A stretch of DNA of 6,023 bases from an uncultured Legionellaceae bacterium (GTDB lineage Bacteria > Pseudomonadota > Gammaproteobacteria > Legionellales > Legionellaceae): NCBI GenBank assembly GCA_903887975.1, contig CAISSD010000116.1:1-6023 (forward strand), written 5' to 3'. This document shows positions 1 to 5,984 of this stretch, in pieces. The notes below the pieces were generated by a model. It saw nothing but the letters and a program-made list of their open reading frames with translations, made no database searches and was not told the DNA's origin. The position numbers and the translations under genes were made by a program. How positions within the stretch are numbered: the first letter of the stretch is position 1; every line of letters begins with the position of its first letter.

Positions 1-193
1 CCACAATGGCAAGCAGCATGTAGAATATCGACCAAACCACGGAAAACACCCATCCAGGGGGTGTGAGTATGGATTTATTGAGCCCATCATACCAAGAGTG
101 GATATTGGCGCGAGTGATAAACCCTAAAAAAAATCCGATTGCTTCGAAAGTAATAATCCAAAGTATTGGTTTGAACCATGTCTTTTTGATCAA
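1..193 (-). CDS. tspO: TspO/MBR family membrane protein (5' part only; runs off the left edge)
   Basis: The reverse strand encodes the first 64 residues of a TspO/MBR (translocator protein) family member, a small five-helix membrane protein that binds porphyrins and related ligands and is linked to tetrapyrrole and stress physiology in bacteria. The N-terminus (MIKKTWFKPILWIITFEAIGF) starts the first membrane helix. It is followed by the family hallmark around residues 34-61: WYDGLNKS, then TPPGWVF, then VVWSIFYMLLA. The usual proline after the lysine in W-Y-x-x-L-x-K-P is serine here. The start is taken as TTG at 191-193. No ATG lies in this frame between it and the upstream stop, and AAAGAG sits a few bases upstream as a ribosome binding site. 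The family is about 150-170 residues, so roughly 60% of the gene lies outside the window. The family call is secure; the start codon is less so. Confidence 0.85.
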   Translation of the reverse strand, partial: MIKKTWFKPILWIITFEAIGFFLGFITRANIHSWYDGLNKSILTPPGWVFSVVWSIFYMLLAIV

Positions 194-229
194 AGTACGC
201 TCTTTTTGATTGGTTAATTAATTAACTTA

Positions 230-258
230 AGTGTAGTAGAATAGCGTGTAATTTCCAA
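230..258 (-). promoter_or_regulatory. Putative sigma70 promoter of tspO
   Basis: Read on the minus strand, TTGGAA (253-258) and TACACT (230-235) are separated by exactly 17 bases. This would give a leader of about 30 bases before the TTG start of tspO. It lies back to back with the promoter of the DUF1778 antitoxin gene, only a few bases away. The match to consensus is moderate (4 of 6 in each box), and an AT-rich stretch (TTAATTAATTAA) lies just downstream. Confidence 0.4.
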
Positions 259-264
259 GGATTC

Positions 265-294
265 TTGACTGTACGTCATTGTGACGCATAATTA
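265..294 (+). promoter_or_regulatory. Promoter of the DUF1778 antitoxin gene with a palindrome between -35 and -10
   Basis: TTGACT (265-270) and TAATTA (289-294) are spaced by 18 bases and fit a sigma70 promoter whose start point would be near 300. The spacer holds a perfect inverted repeat, CGTCA-TTG-TGACG (274-286). Ribbon-helix-helix antitoxins of this kind usually repress their own promoter by binding such palindromes, so this is the likely operator. The boxes and the repeat are visible; the regulation is inferred. Confidence 0.55.
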
Positions 295-323
295 ACAAGA
301 TATGATTGATATGGGTACTTACT

Positions 324-617
324 ATGGGACAACCATTAATAAAACATAGTCAAGATGTAGCGCGGCTTGAAGCACGAATTAGTTCGTACAAAAAAAATGT
401 GCTTAAAAATGCAGCTGAATTATCTGGTTGTACATTAACTGATTTTGTCATTCATTCAGCATACGAGGCTGCTATTCGTGTCATTCAAGAGCATCAGCAA
501 CTACATTTGACAGCGGTTAATCGGGATTTTTTTATTCAAGCGTTGCTCAATCCACCAAAAGCATCAAATAATTTATTAAAAGCAGCCAATCAATACAAGA
601 AAGCAGTCTCGCAGTGA
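324..617 (+). CDS. DUF1778 ribbon-helix-helix antitoxin (TacA-like)
   Basis: This 97-residue protein is a DUF1778 family antitoxin, the partner of GNAT acetyltransferase toxins that acetylate aminoacyl-tRNAs (TacA-TacT type). The N-terminal ribbon-helix-helix is visible as RLEARISSYKKNVLKNAAELSG, followed by the family signature LTDFVIHSAYEAAIRVI. Then come EHQQLHL, the D-x-x-x-F-x-x-A-L-L-N-P-P motif (about residues 67-79), and a tail that in relatives wraps the toxin. ATG 324 is chosen because it gives the family's usual N-terminus. A TTG at 306 in the same frame would add six atypical residues (MIWVLT); neither start has a strong ribosome binding site. The stop overlaps a GTG that opens the toxin remnant, which keeps the usual antitoxin-toxin coupling. 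Because the toxin is truncated, this gene is either an orphan or is being lost. An intact role in repressing its own promoter, or in neutralising a related toxin elsewhere, is possible but not shown. Confidence 0.85.
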   Translation: MGQPLIKHSQDVARLEARISSYKKNVLKNAAELSGCTLTDFVIHSAYEAAIRVIQEHQQLHLTAVNRDFFIQALLNPPKASNNLLKAANQYKKAVSQ

Positions 618-766
618 GTCATCAAATTGGCATTGTTGCGGTGATTGTTGATGCTAAAGATGAAATTGCTGTGAGTTTTTATGAGCATTTTGGGTTTAAA
701 TCATTTCCGGAAAACAATCATCGATTGTTTTTGCCCATGAAGACCATTAGGGAGATCATTGATTGA
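614..766 (+). pseudogene. C-terminal remnant of a GNAT (TacT-like) toxin
   Basis: A 50-codon frame starting with GTG inside the antitoxin stop (overlap GTGA) encodes only the last third of a GNAT toxin. It reads IGIVAVIVDAKDEIAVSFYEHFGF, then RLFLPMKTI. This matches the end of the family, where VDAKDE..A..FY..FGF is a hallmark and the tyrosine of FYEHFGF corresponds to the catalytic tyrosine of TacT-type enzymes. Full-length relatives have about 160-175 residues, so roughly 110-125 residues are missing. The loss includes the substrate-binding half and the acetyl-CoA pyrophosphate loop (Q/R-x-x-G-x-G/A). A protein of this size should not acetylate anything. The likely history is an internal deletion joining the end of the antitoxin to the last third of the toxin. 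The remaining piece has no internal stop or frameshift, which suggests a fairly recent loss or residual constraint. A short stable peptide that still binds the antitoxin cannot be excluded. Confidence 0.8.
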
Positions 767-778
767 CCGCCCCTTATC

Positions 779-1633
779 TTATTGTCTCACCAAACGCTGA
801 TTCAAGTTTTGAGGCAGTGCTTTTTCAGTGGATCGATAAGGATTAATATCCAACCCCCCACGCCTGGTGTATCGGCCATAAACAGTCAGCTTTTCTGGTT
901 TACAGTACTTCATAATATCGACAAATATTCGCTCGATGCATTGCTCATGAAACTCATTGTGATTGCGAAAAGAGACCAGGTACTTCAATAATCCTTCTCG
1001 GTTGATTTGCATGCCCTTGTATGAAATATACACACTCCCCCAATCCGGTTGATTGGTCACAAGGCAATTGGACTTTAATAAATCAGAATAGAGTGTTTCT
1101 TCAACATGATGCTGTTCCACAACGAGATAAGTCGGCTCAACCAAGTAAACATTACAGGTTACATCGAGATCATCGATGCACTCCCCTATGAAAGTCGTTT
1201 GTATCTTGGAATATTCTTTTTCTTTTAAAGACACTATCCGAACCTGAACATCACCTTCCAAGCGCTTTGATAAATCATCGACTACCGTTTGTCTCATGGC
1301 ATTGCTGTCTTTGAATTGGGTATTATTTAATGAATTAAAATACAGTTTAAGTGATTTTGATTCAATTAAATAAGGGGTATTGCAATCATAAATGATCTCA
1401 GCGATTGCAACACAGGGTTTGCCTTTTTCATTCAACCAAGACACCTCATAATGATTCCAGCAATCAAAGCCAAAAAAGGGAAGATGGTCTTGAATGCCAA
1501 GTTCTTGACGTTTGGCCATTCGTGGAATGGCAAATAATCGCTCAGGGTTATAATTCATATCTGTGGGTGATGCTTGCCCGAGCTCAGATTGAAGAGGATT
1601 GGCTTGGTGTTTTTTTTCTAATGGTTTATTCAT
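779..1633 (-). CDS. queF: NADPH-dependent 7-cyano-7-deazaguanine reductase QueF (type II)
   Basis: QueF reduces the nitrile of preQ0 to the amine of preQ1 with two NADPH, a cytoplasmic step in synthesis of the tRNA wobble base queuosine. The protein is of the long, duplicated type. The N-terminal half carries the QueF motif ESKSLKLYFNS (about residues 91-101). The C-terminal half carries SNCLVTNQPDWGS, with the nucleophilic cysteine at residue 190 and the acid at Asp197, then FRNHNEFHEQCIERI with His229 and Glu230. These positions coincide with the active-site numbering I recall for Escherichia coli QueF (282 residues). The start is placed at the third in-frame ATG (1631-1633), giving 284 residues, because GGAG lies 9 bases upstream and the length fits. 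ATGs at 1666 and 1651 would add 11 or 6 residues but lack a ribosome binding site. The gene converges on the toxin remnant with 12 bases between and diverges from feoA. No other queuosine gene is visible nearby. Confidence 0.95.
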   Translation of the reverse strand: MNKPLEKKHQANPLQSELGQASPTDMNYNPERLFAIPRMAKRQELGIQDHLPFFGFDCWNHYEVSWLNEKGKPCVAIAEIIYDCNTPYLIESKSLKLYFNSLNNTQFKDSNAMRQTVVDDLSKRLEGDVQVRIVSLKEKEYSKIQTTFIGECIDDLDVTCNVYLVEPTYLVVEQHHVEETLYSDLLKSNCLVTNQPDWGSVYISYKGMQINREGLLKYLVSFRNHNEFHEQCIERIFVDIMKYCKPEKLTVYGRYTRRGGLDINPYRSTEKALPQNLNQRLVRQ

Positions 1634-1772
1634 TTGATGCGTCTCCAACATATTAATGATCTGCATTCTATTTATTTTTTAAAAGCATTATTACTTAAAG
1701 TCGCCTAAATTCCCACATGATTCTTCATGCCAAATATGGTATGATACGTATTTATTTTAATCAGAACTAACG
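1634..1772. promoter_or_regulatory. Divergent queF/feoA intergenic region with imperfect palindrome over an extended -10
   Basis: On the plus strand, TATGAT (1740-1745) preceded by TG at 1737-1738 forms an extended -10 promoter for the feo operon, with an expected start near 1752 and a leader of about 20 bases. There is no good -35. The -10 lies inside a 20-bp imperfect palindrome, TCATGCCAAATATGGTATGA (1725-1744), with 7 of 8 arm positions pairing around AATA. On the other strand the same palindrome contains TTGGCA, which could serve as a queF -35, though no convincing -10 follows it. The palindrome could be an operator for one or both genes. It does not resemble a canonical Fur box, and I see no FNR box or preQ1 riboswitch. 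AT-rich sequence fills the rest. Confidence 0.45.
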
Positions 1773-2000
1773 ATGCATCTTCAAGATCTTGTATCAGGAC
1801 AACACGTACGCTTGGTGGATTTTGGCAGCACGCCACTTTCTTATCGGCGTCGTTTGTTGTCAAGAGGTTTAACCTGCGGCATAGAAATCTTCGTGTTGCA
1901 TGTGGCGCCATTGGGTTGTCCGGTGTTGATTCAAGTGCGCGAAACGTTACTGGTGTTGCGAAAAGACGAGGCCAGTGCATTAATGTGGGAGCGGGTGTGA
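1773..2000 (+). CDS. feoA: Ferrous iron transport protein FeoA
   Basis: This 75-residue protein has the length and order of FeoA, the cytosolic SH3-like partner of the FeoB ferrous iron permease. It opens with a short lead (LQDLVSGQHVRLVDF), continues through YRRRLLSRGLTCGIEIFVLHVAPLGCPVLIQVRETLLVLRKDEA, and ends in the strand where FeoA proteins carry the R-x-x-x-x-x-L-R-x-x-E/D-A pattern. The family feature of a leucine-rich turn followed by a glycine before the central strands (LLSRGLTCG) is present. The ribosome binding site is weak. The TGA stop shares its last base with the ATG of feoB (TGATG), a classic translational coupling, so the two are made together. It is the first gene of the operon feoA-feoB-feoC-protease. 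The call rests on both the motif pattern and the neighbour. Confidence 0.92.
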   Translation: MHLQDLVSGQHVRLVDFGSTPLSYRRRLLSRGLTCGIEIFVLHVAPLGCPVLIQVRETLLVLRKDEASALMWERV

Positions 2001-4036
2001 TGCAGGTGATGTTGTTGGGTAATCCAAATTGCGGTAAAACAACCTTGTTTAATGCGTTAACGGGTGAACATCAGCGCGTGGGCAATTGGTCGGGTGTGAC
2101 CGTGGCTCAAAAAACAGGATGTTTTGATTGGCATCATGAGACCATTGAACTGGTCGATTTACCCGGAATTTATGCTTTGGATCATTCGGCAACATTAAGC
2201 CAGGATGAGCACATTACCATGCAGGTGATTGCGCGCCATGAAGCCGATGTGTTGGTGAATGTCGTGGATGCGTGTCATTTAGAGCGACACTTGTATTTGA
2301 CCAGTCAATTATTGGAATTAGAAAAACCACTTGTGGTGGTGCTCACCATGCATGATTTGGCCACCGCACAGGGCATATTCATTGATGTTGACGCTTTATC
2401 CAATGCTTTGGGTGTTCCTGTGATGGTGTTACAAGCGCATCAAGACTTAAGTATCGATGCCTTAAAAAACCATGTCATGGCCTCTGTGAAATCCTCTAAA
2501 GCGCTTGATTTTTCTTATACCAAGCCAATTAAAGACTTGCTCGCCACATCAAGTGATTCGGTTTATGAAGCAAGAAGAGCCCTAGAACTCAATCCCCAGT
2601 GGGATATTTTGATGGCAGATGCGCGTTATCAATGGATTCATGATGTGGTGAAGCGTGTGCAACAAAAGACACAAGATAAGCGGGAGCAATGGACTGCAAA
2701 AATTGATAACATTGTATTGCATCGATTTTTTGCGTTGCCTTTATTTTTTACCATCATGTATCTTATGTTTTTATTTTCAATGAGTTTAGGCGGGGTGTTC
2801 CAAACTTTTTTTGAGCGCGTGAGTGGTTTTTTATGTGTGACGCTACCACTTCAAGTGTTGCAGTATGTTCATAGCCCGGCATGGCTTAGCACTTTGGTGG
2901 CGTTTGGTGTTGGTAAAGGCATACAAACGACACTAACCTTTATTCCGGTGATGGGTTTGATGTATTTGTCATTGTCGTTGTTGGAATCTTCAGGATACAT
3001 GGCACGTGCGGCGTTTGTGGTGGATAAAATCATGCGTTGGTTGGGGTTGCCAGGTCAAGCGTTTGTGCCCATGATGGTGGGTTTTGGTTGTAACGTTCCT
3101 GCCATTATGGCAGCCAGAACCATGGATTCTGAACAAGATCGATTGTTAACCATAGTGATGAGTCCTTTTATGTCGTGTAGCGCTCGGCTCGCTATTTATG
3201 CGGTATTTGTGGCGGCATTTTTCCCAGTGGGGGGGCAAAATATTGTTTTTTCTTTGTATTTGATTGGTATTTTGGCCGCGGTTTTGACGGGATTTCTTTT
3301 GAGAAAAATTTTATTTAAAGGCCAAGCTTCGCCATTGATTTTAGAGTTGCCGGTGTATCATCGACCGCGTATTCGGGTTATTTTTAAAGACACCCTCATG
3401 CGACTTCGTTATTTTATTGTGCGTGCGGGGCGATTTATTGTGCCGGTTTGTGTGGTTTTGGCATTATTAAATGGATTCACGCTTCATCATGGTGTGGTGT
3501 TGCAAAGTGTCGATGATGATTCGGTGTTGTCCTGGCTGGGGCGAAGTGTCACACCACTTTTTGCACCTATGGGGCTACATGCGGATAACTGGCCTGCAAC
3601 CGTGGGTTTATTGACTGGTGCCATGGCCAAAGAAGTGGTGATTGGCACGCTTAATGGGTTGTATGCACAAATGGGGCATATTGTGTCGCTCAACGACACG
3701 GCATCGCTTTATGGCGTGATGTACCAACAGTTTGATGGTAAAATTGGGGCCTATGCTTATTTGTTGTTTATTTTACTTTATATTCCCTGTGTGTCGACCA
3801 TGGCGGTGATGCGACAAGAAGCTGGCCGAGGTTTGATGTGGTTTTCAGTGACATGGTCGTTGTTGGTGGCGTATGGGGTTTCGGTGGGATTTTATCAAGT
3901 CGCCACTTGTAGCTTGCATCCCATTCAATCATTATTATGGGTATTGTTGATGGTGGGGTTGATGGGAACATTCATCATGATGCTTCGTTGGTTTACTTCC
4001 TCAAGGAGTATGACTTATGCTGTTGCAAATTCGTGA
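2000..4036 (+). CDS. feoB: Ferrous iron permease FeoB, GTP-binding
   Basis: FeoB is the inner-membrane Fe(II) importer with an N-terminal G domain. The ATG at 2000 overlaps the feoA stop and follows GGGAG by 8 bases; it gives 678 residues beginning MQVMLLGNPNCGKTT. An upstream in-frame start at 1916 would lie inside feoA and is rejected. G motifs: G1 GNPNCGKT (7-14), G2 Thr34 in VGNWSGVTV, G3 DLPG (53-56). The G4 position reads TMHD (116-119), where FeoB normally has N-x-x-D. The guanine-dissociation-inhibitor-like linker follows, and membrane helices start near residue 245. Both gate motifs are present: GFGCNVPAIMAART with Cys364, and PFMSCSARLAIYAVF with Cys393, which has serine where SCGARL is usual. 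The later NWPATVGLLTGAMAKEVVIGTL and YIPCVSTMAVMRQE blocks are also present. It is about 95 residues shorter than the E. coli protein (about 773), mainly because the loop between GTLNGLY and the YIPC helix is short. It looks intact. Confidence 0.96.
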   Translation: MQVMLLGNPNCGKTTLFNALTGEHQRVGNWSGVTVAQKTGCFDWHHETIELVDLPGIYALDHSATLSQDEHITMQVIARHEADVLVNVVDACHLERHLYLTSQLLELEKPLVVVLTMHDLATAQGIFIDVDALSNALGVPVMVLQAHQDLSIDALKNHVMASVKSSKALDFSYTKPIKDLLATSSDSVYEARRALELNPQWDILMADARYQWIHDVVKRVQQKTQDKREQWTAKIDNIVLHRFFALPLFFTIMYLMFLFSMSLGGVFQTFFERVSGFLCVTLPLQVLQYVHSPAWLSTLVAFGVGKGIQTTLTFIPVMGLMYLSLSLLESSGYMARAAFVVDKIMRWLGLPGQAFVPMMVGFGCNVPAIMAARTMDSEQDRLLTIVMSPFMSCSARLAIYAVFVAAFFPVGGQNIVFSLYLIGILAAVLTGFLLRKILFKGQASPLILELPVYHRPRIRVIFKDTLMRLRYFIVRAGRFIVPVCVVLALLNGFTLHHGVVLQSVDDDSVLSWLGRSVTPLFAPMGLHADNWPATVGLLTGAMAKEVVIGTLNGLYAQMGHIVSLNDTASLYGVMYQQFDGKIGAYAYLLFILLYIPCVSTMAVMRQEAGRGLMWFSVTWSLLVAYGVSVGFYQVATCSLHPIQSLLWVLLMVGLMGTFIMMLRWFTSSRSMTYAVANS

Positions 4037-4295
4037 TTTTATGTTGCATGCTGATTGGGTTAGTAGCCAACAATTACAGCGTGCCTTTCATTTGGATGTT
4101 GGCGCGTTAGAGCCCATGTTGGCAAGATGGATACAACATGGGGTGATGGAGCGTCGTGAAACACCAGCAAAAAATTGTCTTAGTCGTTGTTTTAAATGCC
4201 CCACATCGCGACCGGTTTATTATCGCATTATAAAAGGACATGATGCGCATGCGTTATCGAATCATTATTTTGAGCCTCATTCTTGGGCTGAATAA
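4017..4295 (+). CDS. feoC: FeoC-like winged-helix protein, ferrous iron transport
   Basis: FeoC is a small winged-helix protein encoded after feoB in gammaproteobacteria. It is thought to bind an oxygen-sensitive Fe-S cluster and to act as a regulator or protease shield for FeoB. Here the N-terminal helix-turn-helix (MLLQIRDFML...QQLQRAFHLDVGALEPMLARWIQHGVMERRE) ends in a cysteine wing, NCLSRCFKCP, with Cys54, Cys58 and Cys61. The fourth cysteine of the E. coli protein is replaced in SRPVYYR. A strong AAGGAG (4003-4008) 8 bases before ATG 4017 supports the start, which overlaps feoB by 20 bases. At 92 residues it is longer than the about 78 of E. coli. The extra tail from about residue 78 is exactly the part overlapping the protease gene and looks unconserved. 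The FeoC call rests on position, size, fold pattern and cysteines; sequence similarity is weak, as is normal for this family. Confidence 0.82.
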   Translation: MLLQIRDFMLHADWVSSQQLQRAFHLDVGALEPMLARWIQHGVMERRETPAKNCLSRCFKCPTSRPVYYRIIKGHDAHALSNHYFEPHSWAE

Positions 4296-5781
4296 AGCCC
4301 ATGCGGTGGATGTAACGAGCGCTTCTTGGCATGCCATCAAACATCATTTTAGCCCTTCATCTTTAAATACCTTGCGCATGGTTTCTTTGCGCCAAGACAA
4401 ACAGCATGTGGTGCATACCCATTTTCAGCAATTTTACGATGGATATTTTGTTTTTGGCGGTGCGATGACGACCCATTCTGCTGGAGGAACAACGCGAAGG
4501 CATGGCATGGTTTATCCTGATTTAGAAGCACAAATTGGCAAACCAAATGCTTTATTGGTATTCAATCAATCAAAAGCGTTGCGGATGTTTTTGGCGCGTT
4601 ATGACCCCAGTTTGGTTTTAGCCCCTCATGTTGAGGCTATTGTGTATGTTGATGAACACGCCAAAGCGCATTGGGCTTATCATGTTGGGGCCAAGATTGT
4701 TTCATCACAAAAAATGGAGCAAAAGCCCCAAGCCATCATTGATGCAGCAACACTCAAACCCTTGGTGACATGGGATGATGTGAAAACAGTATGGCATGAA
4801 GTTGATGGCCAAGGTTTTGGTGGCAATGAATCCAGCGGATTGCATCAATATGGCGTCGATAGACCGTTATTGACACTTGGTCGAGATGCTGCAACGGGTG
4901 AATGTTCGATGATGAACCAGAATGTTGTCGTGGTTGACATGCAACACCAATATCACGGCAGTGGTCAGGTGATTGCGTTCGATTGTACAAGTGAGCAGTC
5001 GATGTATTGGACGGGTGTGGCACATGATGGGTTTGATAGAATAAATGGCGCTTATTCACCAGAAAATGATGCATTGTATGTTGGTGGAGTGATTCAAAGC
5101 ATGTATCAACAATGGTTTGGTGTTTCTCCATTGCCACAGAGCAACAGTACCAAACCCATGAAGATGCGCGTGCATTATGGCGTTGATTATGAAAATGCTT
5201 TTTGGAATGGGTCGAGTATGACATTTGGTGATGGGGGGGCTTGGTTGCATCCTTTGGTGTCTATTGGGATAGGGGCGCATGAAATCAGTCATGGATTTAC
5301 TGAAAAATATTCTGATTTGGCTTATTTTGGTCAATCAGGAGGGATGAACGAAGCTTTTTCGGACATGGCGGCCCAGGCTTCGGAGTATTTTTCCCAAGGT
5401 GTGAGCAGCTGGGTCATTGGTGCTGAAATCATCAAAAGTGATGGAGCATGGAGAGCACTGCGTTATATGGAGCATCCGCATTGGGATGGTCATTCGATTG
5501 AGTTTTTGGAGGAATACCAATCGGGGATGGATGTGCATTATGCCAGTGGTTTGTATAATCGGTTGTTTTTTTTGTTGGCCAATACACCCGATTGGAACAC
5601 GCAAAAGGCTTTTCAAGTGATGGTGAAAGCCAATATGGATTATTGGACACCTTATGAAACTTTTTCAAGTGGTGCTTGCGGCATCATGAATGCCGCAAAT
5701 GATTTGCATGAGGATTTGAATGCTGTTCAACAGGCGCTTTTGGGCGTCGGCATTGATGTTAAGGCGTGTGAGCTATCTTGA
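4249..5781 (+). CDS. Secreted M4 family zinc metalloprotease (elastase/ProA-like)
   Basis: This is a pre-pro-metalloprotease of the thermolysin family (M4), close in layout to Pseudomonas LasB and Legionella ProA. Residues 1-19 (MRYRIIILSLILGLNKAHA) are a signal peptide. The propeptide (about 20-184) contains an FTP-type segment (VVHTHFQQFYDGYFVFGGAMTTH) and a PepSY-like part. The mature enzyme starts near VDGQGFGGNE (about 185) and has about 325 residues. It carries NAFWNGSSMTFGDGG, the zinc motif HEISH (His344, Glu345, His348), the third ligand Glu368 in GGMNEAFSD with Asp372, and the catalytic DVHYASG with His430. Cysteine pairs 219/246 and 477/507 match the two LasB disulfides. There is no C-terminal PPC domain. 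Type II secretion is inferred. Three ATGs (4240, 4243, 4249) are possible; 4249 is preferred because AAGGA (4234-4238) is 10 bases upstream, against 4 or 1 for the others. The start lies 47 bases inside feoC, implying co-transcription with the feo genes. Confidence 0.93.
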   Translation: MRYRIIILSLILGLNKAHAVDVTSASWHAIKHHFSPSSLNTLRMVSLRQDKQHVVHTHFQQFYDGYFVFGGAMTTHSAGGTTRRHGMVYPDLEAQIGKPNALLVFNQSKALRMFLARYDPSLVLAPHVEAIVYVDEHAKAHWAYHVGAKIVSSQKMEQKPQAIIDAATLKPLVTWDDVKTVWHEVDGQGFGGNESSGLHQYGVDRPLLTLGRDAATGECSMMNQNVVVVDMQHQYHGSGQVIAFDCTSEQSMYWTGVAHDGFDRINGAYSPENDALYVGGVIQSMYQQWFGVSPLPQSNSTKPMKMRVHYGVDYENAFWNGSSMTFGDGGAWLHPLVSIGIGAHEISHGFTEKYSDLAYFGQSGGMNEAFSDMAAQASEYFSQGVSSWVIGAEIIKSDGAWRALRYMEHPHWDGHSIEFLEEYQSGMDVHYASGLYNRLFFLLANTPDWNTQKAFQVMVKANMDYWTPYETFSSGACGIMNAANDLHEDLNAVQQALLGVGIDVKACELS

Positions 5782-5809
5782 TGATGAAGGGGCTGTGTGT
5801 ATTGACTCG

Positions 5810-5892
5810 ACTTTAGCCATTTTTCCTTAATCCGTTCGCCCTGAGGAGCGTGCGTAGCACGCGTCTCGAAGGGCTTTCTAAGCGGCTAAAGT
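5810..5892. repeat. Nested palindromic element: REP-like core within 9-bp terminal inverted repeats
   Basis: Perfect 9-bp inverted repeats ACTTTAGCC (5810-5818) and GGCTAAAGT (5884-5892) enclose a shorter CTTA/TAAG pair (5826-5829, 5879-5882) and a GC-rich core. In the core, GCCCTGAG (5838-5845) pairs with CTC-GA-AGGGC (5865-5874), leaving GA bulged. Inside that is a 6-bp hairpin, GCGTGC-GTA-GCACGC (5848-5862). The CGTTCGCCCTGAG...CTCGAAGGGC pattern is the REP-type extragenic palindrome common in many proteobacteria; the outer repeats make it resemble a small non-autonomous element. No clear target duplication is seen. It starts 28 bases after the protease stop, and the core hairpin is followed by TTTCT, so it may also end transcription of the operon or protect its 3' end. 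Confidence 0.75.
5838..5879 (+). terminator. Possible transcription terminator formed by the REP-like core
   Basis: The GC-rich stem GCCCTGAG/CTCGAAGGGC with its inner hairpin is followed by TTTCT, a weak uridine tract. It is the only strong stem-loop downstream of the feo-protease operon. Termination is therefore plausible, but the short interrupted tract makes an efficient intrinsic terminator doubtful. Confidence 0.3.
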
Positions 5893-5984
5893 AAGTTGAT
5901 AGATCAAAGAATTAATTTTTTCTTCTGAGCATTTATCTAAATCAAGCTGATTTTCAGACTTTGAAAAATACTTATTTGACCAAA

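Noticed and set aside
306..323. TTG start at 306 for the DUF1778 gene, adding six residues
   Set aside because: The added MIWVLT is unlike the polar N-terminus of the family, and ATG 324 gives the normal start.
1634..1772. Fur box or preQ1 riboswitch in the queF/feoA region
   Set aside because: The best alignment I could make to the 19-bp Fur consensus has about half the positions, no better than chance in AT-rich DNA; no preQ1-I type hairpin and A-rich tail precede queF.
1405..1980. Open frames opposite queF and opposite feoA
   Set aside because: Both lie antisense to well-recognised genes and show no recognisable motifs.
1916..1999. Longer FeoB with 28 extra N-terminal residues
   Set aside because: FeoB normally begins just before the G1 motif; the extension lies in feoA and the ATG at 2000 has both a ribosome binding site and stop-start overlap.
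4754..5334. Two long minus-strand frames opposite the protease gene
   Set aside because: They are rich in His, Gln and Ser, as expected from the antisense of this gene, show no family pattern, and the opposite strand is a clear M4 protease.
5802..5899. TTGA on both sides of the nested palindrome as a target-site duplication
   Set aside because: It is four bases long, sits at unequal distances (4 and 3 bases) from the terminal repeats, and is likely chance.
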